Origin: an uncultured Eubacteriales bacterium
Lineage (GTDB): Bacteria > Bacillota > Clostridia > Oscillospirales > Oscillospiraceae
Reading direction: 5' to 3'
DNA: 14,940 nt
Assembly (NCBI GenBank): GCA_900548615.1
Contig: URKW01000054.1
Location: 1-14,940 of the forward strand
Shown here: positions 7,831 to 14,688 of the stretch, in pieces
Numbering within the stretch: position 1 is the stretch's first letter
How the letters are laid out: the number at the start of each line of letters is the position of its first letter
Translations under genes and position numbers: made by a program
Notes under the pieces: generated by a model
Database searches by the model: none
What the model saw: the letters and a program-made list of their open reading frames with translations, nothing else
Told to the model about the DNA's origin: nothing

Positions 7831-7861
7831 ATTCTACCAAAAACAGGGTGGAAAGTCCACC
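7831..7861 (-). promoter_or_regulatory. Promoter and candidate operator of the XRE gene
   Basis: On the minus strand TAGAAT (7831-7836) lies 18 nt after GTGGAC (7855-7860). A perfect palindrome, GGTGGA-N3-TCCACC (7847-7861), covers the -35 box, the type of short symmetric site bound by Cro/CI-like dimers. Autorepression is inferred from position alone. Confidence 0.5.
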
Positions 7862-7968
7862 TATCAGGGCTTCCAAATCCGCAACTGGAGTTGACATTGG
7901 GCGGGTCGGAAGCCCTTTTGACAATGGCAGCAGCCTTGCGTGGATGATTGCGGACACGCCAGCCGTAT
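7862..7968. other. Gap between XRE gene and exporter, with nested inverted repeats
   Basis: This short gene-free stretch holds GGGCTTCC (7867-7874) and its inverse GGAAGCCC (7908-7915) around a 33-nt loop, and TCCGCAA/TTGCGGA copies further apart. No clear T-tract terminator follows the exporter stop on the minus strand, so read-through into the XRE gene is possible. Confidence 0.4.
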
Positions 7969-10206
7969 CTATTGCATATTCCAGAGCTTTGCATATAGCC
8001 CATCTTTTTTCATAAGCTCGTCATGCGTACCAGCCTCCGCAATCCGCCCATGTTCCATAACGTAGATGCGGTCACAGTTCCTGATCGTAGTCAATCGGTG
8101 GGCAATTATCATGCAAGTCGTATCGCTATTGACCTGAGAAATTGTATTTTTAATGCTGGCTTCGGTGATGGTATCCAGATTGCTGGTCGCTTCATCCAGA
8201 ATCAGCAGCTGTGGTTTTTTCAGCAGCGCTCTGGCGATTGCAAGTCTCTGTCGTTGTCCTCCGGAGAGATTCATCCCGTTTTCATCCAGCGGCGTATCGT
8301 AGCCCAAAGGCAGCTTGCCGATAAATTCATCAGCTCGGCTGATTTTGCACACTTGCTCAATCTCCGCATCGGTCGCTTCCGCATTGCCCAATTTCAAATT
8401 GTTCTTTATCGTGTCGGAAAACAGAAATGTATTTTGATCCACATAGGCGACGGCCCGACGCAGCGCATACAGATCCAGTTCCTTTACATCCCCGCCATTC
8501 AGTAGGATACTGCCCCGCTCCGGCTCATAAAACCGCAGCAGCAGCTTCGCCAGCGTGGTCTTTCCACTGCCGCTCTCTCCCACGATTGCGATTTTTTCTC
8601 CCTTGCTGATGGTAAAGCTGATATCTTCCAGCGTAAGCTCCCGGTTGCCATAACGGAAATCAACGTTTTGAAACGCAAGCGTGTCGATAACAGGCAGCGT
8701 CTCTCCGCCCTCCTCGATCTCTTCACTATGCAGATCAAGGATATCATTTAAGCGATCCGCCGCCACAAAAGCCGTTTGGATCGTCGGTTGTAATCCTATC
8801 AAATTCTTGATCGGCTCCGTAAAATATGCCAGCAACGCATAGAACGTCATGACTGAACCGACCGTCACCTGTCCGCTCAGCGCCATGTAAAAGCCCAGCC
8901 AGAGTATGGCGACGGTTCCTATCAGCTCGATCGTTCCCGCCAGCGTATCCTGCAAGGCGGAGATCATACTGCTCTTTACAATGGCATCAATAAAGCGTTG
9001 AAATTTTCCCGTCGTTTTCTCCTTGCTCTGCTTCTCGGCGCAGGCCGCCTTCACCGTCTCCACGCCGTCAATACTTTCCTTGAAGTAGGACTGTAGTCTG
9101 GCATCATTTTCCATTACACTTCGGTTGCTCTTTTCGATGGGCTTGCGAAAAATCAGGACAACCGCCGCATACAGGATCACAACCGGCAGCGCGACAAAAA
9201 AGAGCCGTCTGTTTTGCAGATACAAAATCACACCGCAGGCGACGACCATTATCGAATCCATCAGCAGCGTCAGTGTTGCCGTTGAGATAGCCTGCCGGAT
9301 CGTGGACGCATCCGAAAAGCGGGACAGATATTCGCCCGTCTGCCGAACGGAGATCGACGACACCGGCAGATTCATAATATGGTTGTAGTAAGACAGCGTA
9401 AGACGGATGTCTATTTTTCTGGATATCAGAATAATCAGATAGCTTCGCGCAAGCTGGATTCCGGCCTGTACAAGATACATTGCGATTAGAACGCAGAATA
9501 TAACGTGAAAGTTCTTCGCGTAAACCGCAAGGGCTTCCACAGTCCGCTCCAACGGGCTTTCGTCCTCGTGGGAATGCTCTTCTACCTCGCCTATATCAAC
9601 ACTTTCCTCCGCGTAAGGCTCTGAAAAGAAGTCATCCAGCACGATTTGAAAGACAAAGGAGCCTAAAATCCCAATCGCGGAAATGACCAGCGACAGCGCC
9701 AGAATCGCCGCCAGCTTTCGGTATTGTCCTTTCAGCAGCGTAAAGAACTTTGAAAAGCTGCCTTTTGTTTCGTTCTTCTTTTGAAACCCGGCAGTCTTTT
9801 CAAATGTCACGATATAGCCCGTCCAGCACGAAAAGAACTGCTCCGGTGTCATCCTTTGCTTTCCTTTTCCCGGATCGGCAATTTGAAACCTGCCATGCTT
9901 CACGCCGTATACCACAACATAATGCAGCATGGTATCCTCAGAAACCGTGTGTGCGACAAAGGGAAAGCATATCTCCCCGTTTGCTATCCCCTCCGCCAGC
10001 TCGTCCGGGCCGCCGGAAAGCGCTTCCGCTTTGAAGCCGATCTTCTCCGCACCGTCGACCAGACCATACAGGTTCGTGCCAATCTTATCTGTCTTGGTCA
10101 GCTCTCTGCACTTCGTGATGGGGAGCGACATTCCGTAGTGCTTTGCGACCATCGCAAGACATGCCGCGCCGCAGTCACGCATATCGTGTTGAATTATAGC
10201 TTTCAT
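7969..10206 (-). CDS. C39 peptidase-containing ABC exporter (bacteriocin-type processing and export)
   Basis: Members of this family cut double-glycine leaders in the cytoplasm and export the mature peptide with ATP. Numbered from the ATG at 10206 (745 residues): C39 peptidase 1-140 with QHDMRDCGAACLAM (catalytic Cys 12), LHYVVVYG (His 95) and ADP (Asp 111); six-helix transporter domain about 165-480; ATPase domain about 510-745 with Walker A GESGSGKTT (543-551), LSGGQRQR (647-654), Walker B LLILDEAT (667-674) and H-loop His 703. All catalytic residues are present. An acidic insert (195-221, 11 Asp/Glu in 27) lies between the first two helices. The ATG start places Cys 12 where the family usually has it, but has no normal ribosome site; a TTG at 10224 is the alternative. 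Base composition is AT-richer than flanking genes. The likely substrate is the peptide encoded at 10352-10534. Confidence 0.93.
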   Translation of the reverse strand: MKAIIQHDMRDCGAACLAMVAKHYGMSLPITKCRELTKTDKIGTNLYGLVDGAEKIGFKAEALSGGPDELAEGIANGEICFPFVAHTVSEDTMLHYVVVYGVKHGRFQIADPGKGKQRMTPEQFFSCWTGYIVTFEKTAGFQKKNETKGSFSKFFTLLKGQYRKLAAILALSLVISAIGILGSFVFQIVLDDFFSEPYAEESVDIGEVEEHSHEDESPLERTVEALAVYAKNFHVIFCVLIAMYLVQAGIQLARSYLIILISRKIDIRLTLSYYNHIMNLPVSSISVRQTGEYLSRFSDASTIRQAISTATLTLLMDSIMVVACGVILYLQNRRLFFVALPVVILYAAVVLIFRKPIEKSNRSVMENDARLQSYFKESIDGVETVKAACAEKQSKEKTTGKFQRFIDAIVKSSMISALQDTLAGTIELIGTVAILWLGFYMALSGQVTVGSVMTFYALLAYFTEPIKNLIGLQPTIQTAFVAADRLNDILDLHSEEIEEGGETLPVIDTLAFQNVDFRYGNRELTLEDISFTISKGEKIAIVGESGSGKTTLAKLLLRFYEPERGSILLNGGDVKELDLYALRRAVAYVDQNTFLFSDTIKNNLKLGNAEATDAEIEQVCKISRADEFIGKLPLGYDTPLDENGMNLSGGQRQRLAIARALLKKPQLLILDEATSNLDTITEASIKNTISQVNSDTTCMIIAHRLTTIRNCDRIYVMEHGRIAEAGTHDELMKKDGLYAKLWNMQ

Positions 10207-10222
10207 TGTATCATTTTGTTGC

Positions 10223-10255
10223 AAAACAGTGGGAGACTATTCCTCCCACTGTTTT
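10223..10255. terminator. Hairpin between peptide gene and exporter (leaky terminator or attenuator)
   Basis: A perfect 13-bp stem (AAAACAGTGGGAG, 10223-10235, with 10243-10255) has a 7-nt loop and T runs on both exits: four on the minus strand, five on the plus strand. It stands 16 nt before the exporter ATG and contains GGGAGG, the only Shine-Dalgarno-like sequence near that start. A short minus-strand T run suggests partial read-through. Confidence 0.7.
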
Positions 10256-10351
10256 TGTCAATTTGTAGCTTTTCTTATAAATTCAGAATTGGAATCACCG
10301 CTCGTTTTCCCAACGCAATACTATTTTGCGAAGCGTAACGTATGGTGCCTA

Positions 10352-10534
10352 TTACCATCTGTGTTTGCATGTCCAGCAGCTCTTCGGATATGTGTAGCAC
10401 TTTCCATATCTTGCGTGTTCATATCTAATTCTAATCGCTTTGCCGATCGACGTTCCAGCAACCACAGCAATGCCAGCGAGAATCCAGAAAGAGCCATCTA
10501 CCTTGCGCATCTCATTTGCATTCAGCTTCTTCAT
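10352..10534 (-). CDS. Double-glycine-type leader peptide precursor (putative bacteriocin or signal peptide)
   Basis: A 60-residue precursor. Residues 1-15, MKKLNANEMRKVDGS, match the double-glycine leader pattern exactly: Leu at -12, Glu at -8, Met at -7, Val at -4, Gly at -2 and Ser at -1. Predicted cleavage after Ser15 leaves 45 residues: a hydrophobic segment 16-31 with a GxxxG pair (Gly27, Gly31), then a basic, aromatic tail with Cys46, Cys53 and Cys56 and a final Trp (8 Lys/Arg against 1 Glu). GGGGGTGA lies about 6 nt before the ATG, a strong ribosome site. The C39 exporter lies downstream on the same strand. I do not recognise the core sequence; it has no pediocin box at its N terminus and no modification enzyme is nearby. 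Antimicrobial or signalling roles are both possible. Confidence 0.8.
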   Translation of the reverse strand: MKKLNANEMRKVDGSFWILAGIAVVAGTSIGKAIRIRYEHARYGKCYTYPKSCWTCKHRW

Positions 10535-10790
10535 TCATTTCACCCCCTCTCCCCTCTAAAGTAGCTATAGCAAAGTGGAATAGTCGCCGTGCTATCTCGG
10601 GTAATTCTCGAAAGAGTACAATTCAAAACTCTAATTTTCTACGTTATACCGCTTATTTTACCCTTGAAAAATCAACAAATTCCTGTATACTTGTATTAAG
10701 AAAGGTGTACCTTTGCAATTTGCAAAAGTACACCTTTCCAAAATTTTCCCCGTTTTGTTTAAGGGAAGTTTACATATTCCGTACAGAAAA
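10535..10790. other. AT-rich leader region upstream of the peptide gene
   Basis: No gene is supported in this 256-nt stretch. On the minus strand it should hold the peptide gene's promoter. Candidates are weak: TATAAC near 10640-10645 without a good -35, and TTGCAA inside the palindrome at 10700-10738 with TACAAG 17 nt on. The ribosome site of the peptide gene is at its left end. The palindrome is the most striking element. Confidence 0.5.
10700..10738. repeat. 39-bp near-perfect palindrome
   Basis: Arms of 19 nt (10700-10718 and 10720-10738) surround one central base. Pairing fails at a single position, which can form G-U. The inner part is CCTTTGCAA/TTGCAAAAG and the outer part AAAGGTGTAC/GTACACCTTT. 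Neither exit has a strong T run, so it is a poor terminator. It may be a regulatory site upstream of the peptide gene or the remnant of a mobile element. Confidence 0.75.
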
Positions 10791-10826
10791 ATACCCCTGC
10801 CTGTCTACTCGGACAGGCAGGGGTAT
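10791..10826 (-). terminator. Second terminator after clpC
   Basis: A perfect 15-bp stem (ATACCCCTGCCTGTC with its inverse, 10812-10826) and 6-nt loop, followed on the minus strand by TTTTCTGT. It backs up the hairpin at 10833-10868 and insulates the heat-shock operon from the peptide gene downstream. Confidence 0.85.
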
Positions 10827-10832
10827 CCAACA

Positions 10833-10868
10833 AGGAACCGCTCGGGCCAAACGGCCTGAGCGGTTCCT
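10833..10868 (-). terminator. First terminator after clpC
   Basis: A 16-bp stem (10833-10848 with 10853-10868, outer part AGGAACCGCTC) with one G-U pair and a 4-nt loop, 18 nt after the clpC stop codon on the minus strand. Its T tract is weak on this strand, which may explain the tandem hairpin that follows. Confidence 0.75.
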
Positions 10869-10886
10869 GTTTGCTTTATTTACCCT

Positions 10887-13466
10887 TTATTCGGCGCTTT
10901 GGGGGTGGTCAGGGGAATCCTCCGCTGCTTCGGCGGGGGACTCGGCTTCACCGGCGGCTTCCTCCGCTTCCTCGGCGATGGCTTCGGCCTGCGCTTCGGC
11001 GGCGGGAATCTTCTCCACGACCACCTTGCCGTCATGCAGCGTTACCTTGGCGGTGTCGCCGTACTTCAGCTTGCCCTCCAGCATCTGCTCGGCCACGGCG
11101 TCCTCCACGGTGTTCTGGATGGAACGGCGCAGGGGACGTGCGCCATACTCGGCGTCGAAGCCGTCCTTGGCAAGAGCCGCAACCGCGTCCTCGTCGGACA
11201 CCAGCGTGATGCCCTGCTGGGCCATACGCTTGCCGGTGACGGACAGCATACGGTGGGCGATCTTCACAATGTCCTCCTCCGTCAGCTGGCGGAACACGAT
11301 GGTCTCGTCGATACGGTTCAGGAACTCCGGCTTGAAGGTGCGCTTCAGCTCGGCCATCACGGCTTCCCTGATACGGGCGAACCGGGCGGCCTCGTTGGCT
11401 TCCTTCTGCTTCTCGCTGCCGTCAAAGCCCAACGGGGCGTTCTCGGCGGCGGTGATGTTCTTGGCACCCACGTTGGAGGTCATGACGATGACGGTGTTCT
11501 TGAAGTCCACCCGGCGACCCTGAGAGTCGGTGACGATGCCATCCTCCAGAATTTGCAGCAGGATGTTCCACACGTCCTCGTGGGCCTTTTCGATCTCATC
11601 GAACAGCACCACGGAATAGGGCTTGCGGCGCACCTTTTCGGTCAGCTGGCCGCCCTCCTCGTGACCTACATAGCCGGGAGGAGAGCCTACCAGACGGGAC
11701 ACGGTGTGACGCTCCATATACTCGGACATGTCGATACGGATCATGGCGTTTTCATCGCCGAACATGGCTTCGGCCAGCGCCTTGCACAGCTCGGTCTTGC
11801 CTACGCCGGTGGGGCCCAGGAACAGGAAGGAGCCGATGGGACGCTTGGGGTCCTTCAGACCCACACGGCCACGGCGGATGGCGCGGGCCACGGCGGTGAC
11901 GGCCTCGTCCTGCCCCACCACACGCTGGTGCAGCGTCTCCTCCAGACGCAGCAGCCGCAGGCTCTCGTCCTCCGTCAGACGGTTGACGGGGATGCCCGTC
12001 CAGCCGGCCACCACGTTGGCGATGTCATCGGCGGTGACGGTGCCGCGGTTCTGGCTCAGCTTTCTGCGCCAGTTGTCCCGCTCGATCTCCACCTGATCGG
12101 TGTAATTCTTCTCGATATCCCGCAGCTGGGCGGCCTTCTCGTAGTCCTGGGCGGTGATGGCTTCCGCCTTCTCACGGTGCAGGGCGGCGATCTTCTCCTC
12201 CAGCGACTTCAGGTCGGGGGAGGCGCTCTCCGCCTTCATGCGCACCTGCGAGGCGGCCTCGTCCATCAGGTCGATAGCCTTATCCGGCAGGAAACGGTCG
12301 TTGATATACCGGCGGGAGAGGGACACGGCGGCCTCCAGCGCCTCATCGGTGATGGTCAGCTTGTGGTGAGCTTCGTACTTATCCCGCAGGCCCTTCAGAA
12401 TGGCCACGGTGTCCTCGGCAGAGGGCTCGCCCACGGTGACGGGCTGGAACCGGCGCTCCAGCGCGGCATCCTTCTCGATGTACTTGCGGTACTCATTCAG
12501 GGTGGTTGCGCCGATGACGCGAATCTCACCACGGCCCAGAGCGGGCTTGATGATGTTGGCGGCATCCACAGCACCCTCGGCGCTGCCTGCGCCTACGATG
12601 GTGTGGAGCTCATCGATGAACAGGATCACGTTGCCGTCCTTCTTCACCTCGTCCAGCGCGTTCTTGATACGCTCCTCAAACTCGCCGCGGTACTTGGTAC
12701 CGGCCACCATGCCGCTGAGGTCAAGGCTCAGTAGCTTCTTGTTCAGCAGCTCCTCCGGCACGTCGGCACTGGCGATGCGCTGGGCAAGACCCTCGGCGAT
12801 GGCGGTCTTGCCGACGCCGGGCTCGCCGATCAGCACGGGGTTGTTCTTGGTGCGGCGGGACAAAATCTGCACCACACGCTGAATTTCCTTATCGCGGCCG
12901 ATGACAGGATCCAGCTTGCCCTGACGGGCGGCTTCGGTCAGGTCGCGGGTGAATTCCTCCAGCGTCTTGCCGGTCTTTTTGTTCTCCTTGTTGGGGGTGC
13001 TTGTGCCGCTGGTGACAGTGTGGGGCGAGCTCTCGCTGAGCTTCTGCTGCACGCTGGCGTACATCTTCCGGGGATCCACACCCACGGTGCGCAGGATGCG
13101 CACGGCCATATTGCTGCCCTCACGCAGCAGGCCCATCAACAGATGCTCGGTGCCGATGTACCCGGCGCCCATCCGGTGGGATTCGCCCACAGCCAGCTCG
13201 ATGACGCTCTTGGCGCGGGGCGTCAGGCCCTGACTGGGCGCGTCGCCGGAGGTGCCCTGTCCCACGTTATGCCGCAGGATACCGGAGATCATCTCGTCGG
13301 TGAGGCCGTATTCGGTCAGCACGCGGTGGGCAATGCCCTCTTCCTCCCGCAGCAGACCCAGCAGCAGATGCTCGCAGCCTACGTAATCATGGCCCATATC
13401 CTGGGCGGCTTCCTGCGCCAGACGCAGGGATTCCTCAGCACGAGGGGTGAATTTATTCTCATTCAT
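10887..13466 (-). CDS. clpC: Clp protease ATP-binding subunit ClpC
   Basis: ClpC is a AAA+ unfoldase that feeds damaged or regulated proteins to ClpP. The 859-residue product has the Clp N-terminal repeats (about 1-145), first ATPase domain with Walker A GEPGVGKT (214-221) and Walker B LFIDELHT (292-299), a UVR-type coiled-coil middle region (about 405-470, [10 protein letters not shown] at 441-450), and a second ATPase domain with GPTGVGKT (551-558) and [11 protein letters not shown] (619-629). LGF at 679-681 is the ClpP-binding loop, which separates it from ClpB. The C-terminal 37 residues or so are an Ala/Glu-rich acidic tail. AAGGATGTG precedes the ATG. It is the last gene of ctsR-mcsA-clpC, 32 nt after mcsA, under CtsR control. 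Confidence 0.96.
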   Translation of the reverse strand: MNENKFTPRAEESLRLAQEAAQDMGHDYVGCEHLLLGLLREEEGIAHRVLTEYGLTDEMISGILRHNVGQGTSGDAPSQGLTPRAKSVIELAVGESHRMGAGYIGTEHLLMGLLREGSNMAVRILRTVGVDPRKMYASVQQKLSESSPHTVTSGTSTPNKENKKTGKTLEEFTRDLTEAARQGKLDPVIGRDKEIQRVVQILSRRTKNNPVLIGEPGVGKTAIAEGLAQRIASADVPEELLNKKLLSLDLSGMVAGTKYRGEFEERIKNALDEVKKDGNVILFIDELHTIVGAGSAEGAVDAANIIKPALGRGEIRVIGATTLNEYRKYIEKDAALERRFQPVTVGEPSAEDTVAILKGLRDKYEAHHKLTITDEALEAAVSLSRRYINDRFLPDKAIDLMDEAASQVRMKAESASPDLKSLEEKIAALHREKAEAITAQDYEKAAQLRDIEKNYTDQVEIERDNWRRKLSQNRGTVTADDIANVVAGWTGIPVNRLTEDESLRLLRLEETLHQRVVGQDEAVTAVARAIRRGRVGLKDPKRPIGSFLFLGPTGVGKTELCKALAEAMFGDENAMIRIDMSEYMERHTVSRLVGSPPGYVGHEEGGQLTEKVRRKPYSVVLFDEIEKAHEDVWNILLQILEDGIVTDSQGRRVDFKNTVIVMTSNVGAKNITAAENAPLGFDGSEKQKEANEAARFARIREAVMAELKRTFKPEFLNRIDETIVFRQLTEEDIVKIAHRMLSVTGKRMAQQGITLVSDEDAVAALAKDGFDAEYGARPLRRSIQNTVEDAVAEQMLEGKLKYGDTAKVTLHDGKVVVEKIPAAEAQAEAIAEEAEEAAGEAESPAEAAEDSPDHPQSAE

Positions 13467-13498
13467 AAATGGTCACATCCTTTTTCCTATTTTGGGTC

Positions 13499-13930
13499 TT
13501 ACGCGGAGAGCTTCTTCAGCTCGTCACGCAGACGGGCCGCTTCCTCGTAGTTCTCGCTGTCCACGGCGTTCTTCAGCTGGGTCTCCAGCGCGTTGCGCTG
13601 GCGCTCCTTCTGGAGACGGACAGCCTCGTCCCGGCCCACCAGTCCGGCGGGCACGTCAGGGCTTTCGGGGATGCCGGCAGCGGCACGGGCCGCTTCCTCC
13701 AGCGGGGCGGGGAATTCGGTCATGCGGTTGGACAGCATACCGAAATCCTCCAGCAGCGAGAAGGGATCGAAGAAGCTGCGGCGGAAGGGACGGAAGCTCT
13801 GCTCCAGACGGCTGGTATAGCCCAGCTCCGCCGCGCAGTCGGGACACAGATGCACCTGTGTCACTCTGCCGTTGATATTGCTCTGATAATAGAAGGTGGC
13901 TTCGTTACGGCCACAGCGTTCGCATTTCAT
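13499..13930 (-). CDS. mcsA: McsA-like zinc-finger, UVR-motif protein
   Basis: A 143-residue protein with two CxxC pairs (Cys3/Cys6 and Cys29/Cys32) likely to bind zinc, a variable centre, and a C-terminal UvrB/UvrC-type motif (about 110-141, NYEEAARLRDELKKL at its end). In Bacillus, McsA activates the arginine kinase McsB and adapts substrates to ClpC. Two further CxxC pairs found in the longer Bacillus protein are absent. AAAGGAGGT lies 8 nt before the ATG. It follows ctsR by 24 nt. No mcsB gene follows it, so here it may work with ClpC alone; that is inference. Confidence 0.88.
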   Translation of the reverse strand: MKCERCGRNEATFYYQSNINGRVTQVHLCPDCAAELGYTSRLEQSFRPFRRSFFDPFSLLEDFGMLSNRMTEFPAPLEEAARAAAGIPESPDVPAGLVGRDEAVRLQKERQRNALETQLKNAVDSENYEEAARLRDELKKLSA

Positions 13931-13954
13931 AAATCATAACCTCCTTTGGAAAAA

Positions 13955-14404
13955 TCAAACCAAATGGATCAATACCTGCTTGAAGATATCGCTGCGCAGC
14001 ATGTCGCGGCAGCTTTTGTCCACCCGGCGCAGCGCCCGGTCGCCGGTTCCGGCCAGCAGAGACCGTCCCGCCTCGGCGGAAATGGCTTCGCTGTCCACCA
14101 GATTCTGCACGATGGCCCGTGCACTGGCGGCGTCCAGCTCGTCGCCGATGGAGTTGATGACGTGCATCAGCAGCGTTTTGCGGTCTGTCCGCACCCGCGT
14201 GATGCGGATGTAGCCGTTGCCGCCCCGGCGACTTTCCACAATGTAGCCGTGCTCCGGAGAGAAGCGGGTGGACATGACGTAGTTGATCTGGCTGGGCACG
14301 CAGTTGAACCGCTGGGCCAGATCGCTGCGCTGCAGCTCCAGCACACCGTCCGTTTCATCCAATGCCGATTGGATAAAGCCGGCGATCACGTCCGAGATAC
14401 CCAT
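13955..14404 (-). CDS. ctsR: Heat-shock repressor CtsR
   Basis: CtsR represses clp genes by binding tandem heptad sites and is inactivated by heat. The 149-residue product has a helix-turn-helix at about 26-48 (RSDLAQRFNCVPSQINYVMS) and a wing with SRRGGNGYIRI (58-68), where most relatives I know have four consecutive Gly. The C-terminal part (about 75-149) is the dimer and McsB/ClpC-interaction domain. The ATG at 14404 is set by AAGGAGG 8 nt upstream; an in-frame ATG at 14461 would lie upstream of the promoter's -10. It heads the operon and is probably autoregulated through sites at 14421-14443 and 14490-14506. Confidence 0.96.
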   Translation of the reverse strand: MGISDVIAGFIQSALDETDGVLELQRSDLAQRFNCVPSQINYVMSTRFSPEHGYIVESRRGGNGYIRITRVRTDRKTLLMHVINSIGDELDAASARAIVQNLVDSEAISAEAGRSLLAGTGDRALRRVDKSCRDMLRSDIFKQVLIHLV

Positions 14405-14420
14405 ATGCAAGACCTCCTTG

Positions 14421-14443
14421 TTTGACTTTGCCTTTCTTTGACC
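14421..14443 (-). promoter_or_regulatory. ctsR: CtsR operator, downstream of promoter
   Basis: On the minus strand GGTCAAA-GAA-AGGCAAA (14427-14443) fits the tandem heptad rule with one mismatch, and a third heptad, AGTCAAA (14421-14427), follows directly. The site lies just past the predicted transcription start and before the ribosome site. Confidence 0.85.
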
Positions 14444-14452
14444 TTTGAGCAT

Positions 14453-14481
14453 ATGATACACCTGCCCGCCTACAATGTCAA
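14453..14481 (-). promoter_or_regulatory. Promoter of the ctsR-mcsA-clpC operon
   Basis: On the minus strand a perfect TTGACA (14476-14481) is followed after 17 nt by TATCAT (14453-14458). The predicted start near 14446 lies between the promoter and the downstream CtsR site. Confidence 0.85.
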
Positions 14482-14489
14482 TAGATAAA

Positions 14490-14506
14490 TTTGACTTTCT
14501 TTGACT
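14490..14506 (-). promoter_or_regulatory. ctsR: CtsR operator, upstream of promoter
   Basis: On the minus strand AGTCAAA-GAA-AGTCAAA is a perfect match to the tandem heptad with a 3-nt spacer. It lies 8 nt upstream of the -35 box, so CtsR sites bracket the promoter. Confidence 0.9.
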
Positions 14507-14688
14507 TTTTCTGTAAACAATCTGTGAACGGCCTGCGCAACCTGAAGTTGCGCCCCAAAACGGAAGAAAACGGAAAATGCAAGTTGAAATTGCTGTACAA
14601 GAGAGGGTGGGGTAGGGTATAATAGAAATGTATAGAGCCGATGTTCACGATGGCCGCCCGTATACGGACAGTGTACAGCAAATGGCGT
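14507..14688. other. Gene-free region with small inverted repeats
   Basis: No gene is supported. Visible elements are a 7-bp stem GCGCAAC/GTTGCGC (14535-14553), an inverted pair TTGCTGTACA (14590-14599) and TGTACAGCAA (14672-14681), and a TATAAT on the plus strand (14618-14623) without a convincing -35. The inverted pair may mark part of the repeat element that continues to the right. Confidence 0.45.

Noticed and set aside
7446..8003. 185-codon minus-strand frame joining the XRE gene and the exporter end
   Set aside because: It is out of frame with both real genes and shares only their DNA.
7969..10206. Lipid-A/MsbA-type multidrug exporter
   Set aside because: The N-terminal C39 peptidase with complete Cys-His-Asp set identifies a peptide-processing exporter instead.
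10224..10351. A second precursor peptide between the first and the exporter
   Set aside because: The minus strand has no ATG there, and the only alternative-start frames are shorter than about 10 codons.
10352..10534. Pediocin-like (class IIa), lanthipeptide or sactipeptide identity for the small peptide
   Set aside because: The YGxC segment is near the C terminus rather than the mature N terminus, and no LanM/LanBC, radical SAM or other modifying enzyme is in the window.
10899..12734. 611-codon open frame on the plus strand
   Set aside because: It lies antisense to clpC, whose motifs are unmistakable. The product is a low-complexity His/Gly/Leu-rich shadow caused by GC-rich third positions.
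10887..13466. ClpB disaggregase
   Set aside because: The middle domain is short and UVR-like, an LGF ClpP-binding loop is present, and the gene lies with ctsR and mcsA.
14618..14623. Plus-strand promoter (TATAAT)
   Set aside because: No acceptable -35 at 16-18 nt and no gene downstream before the window end.
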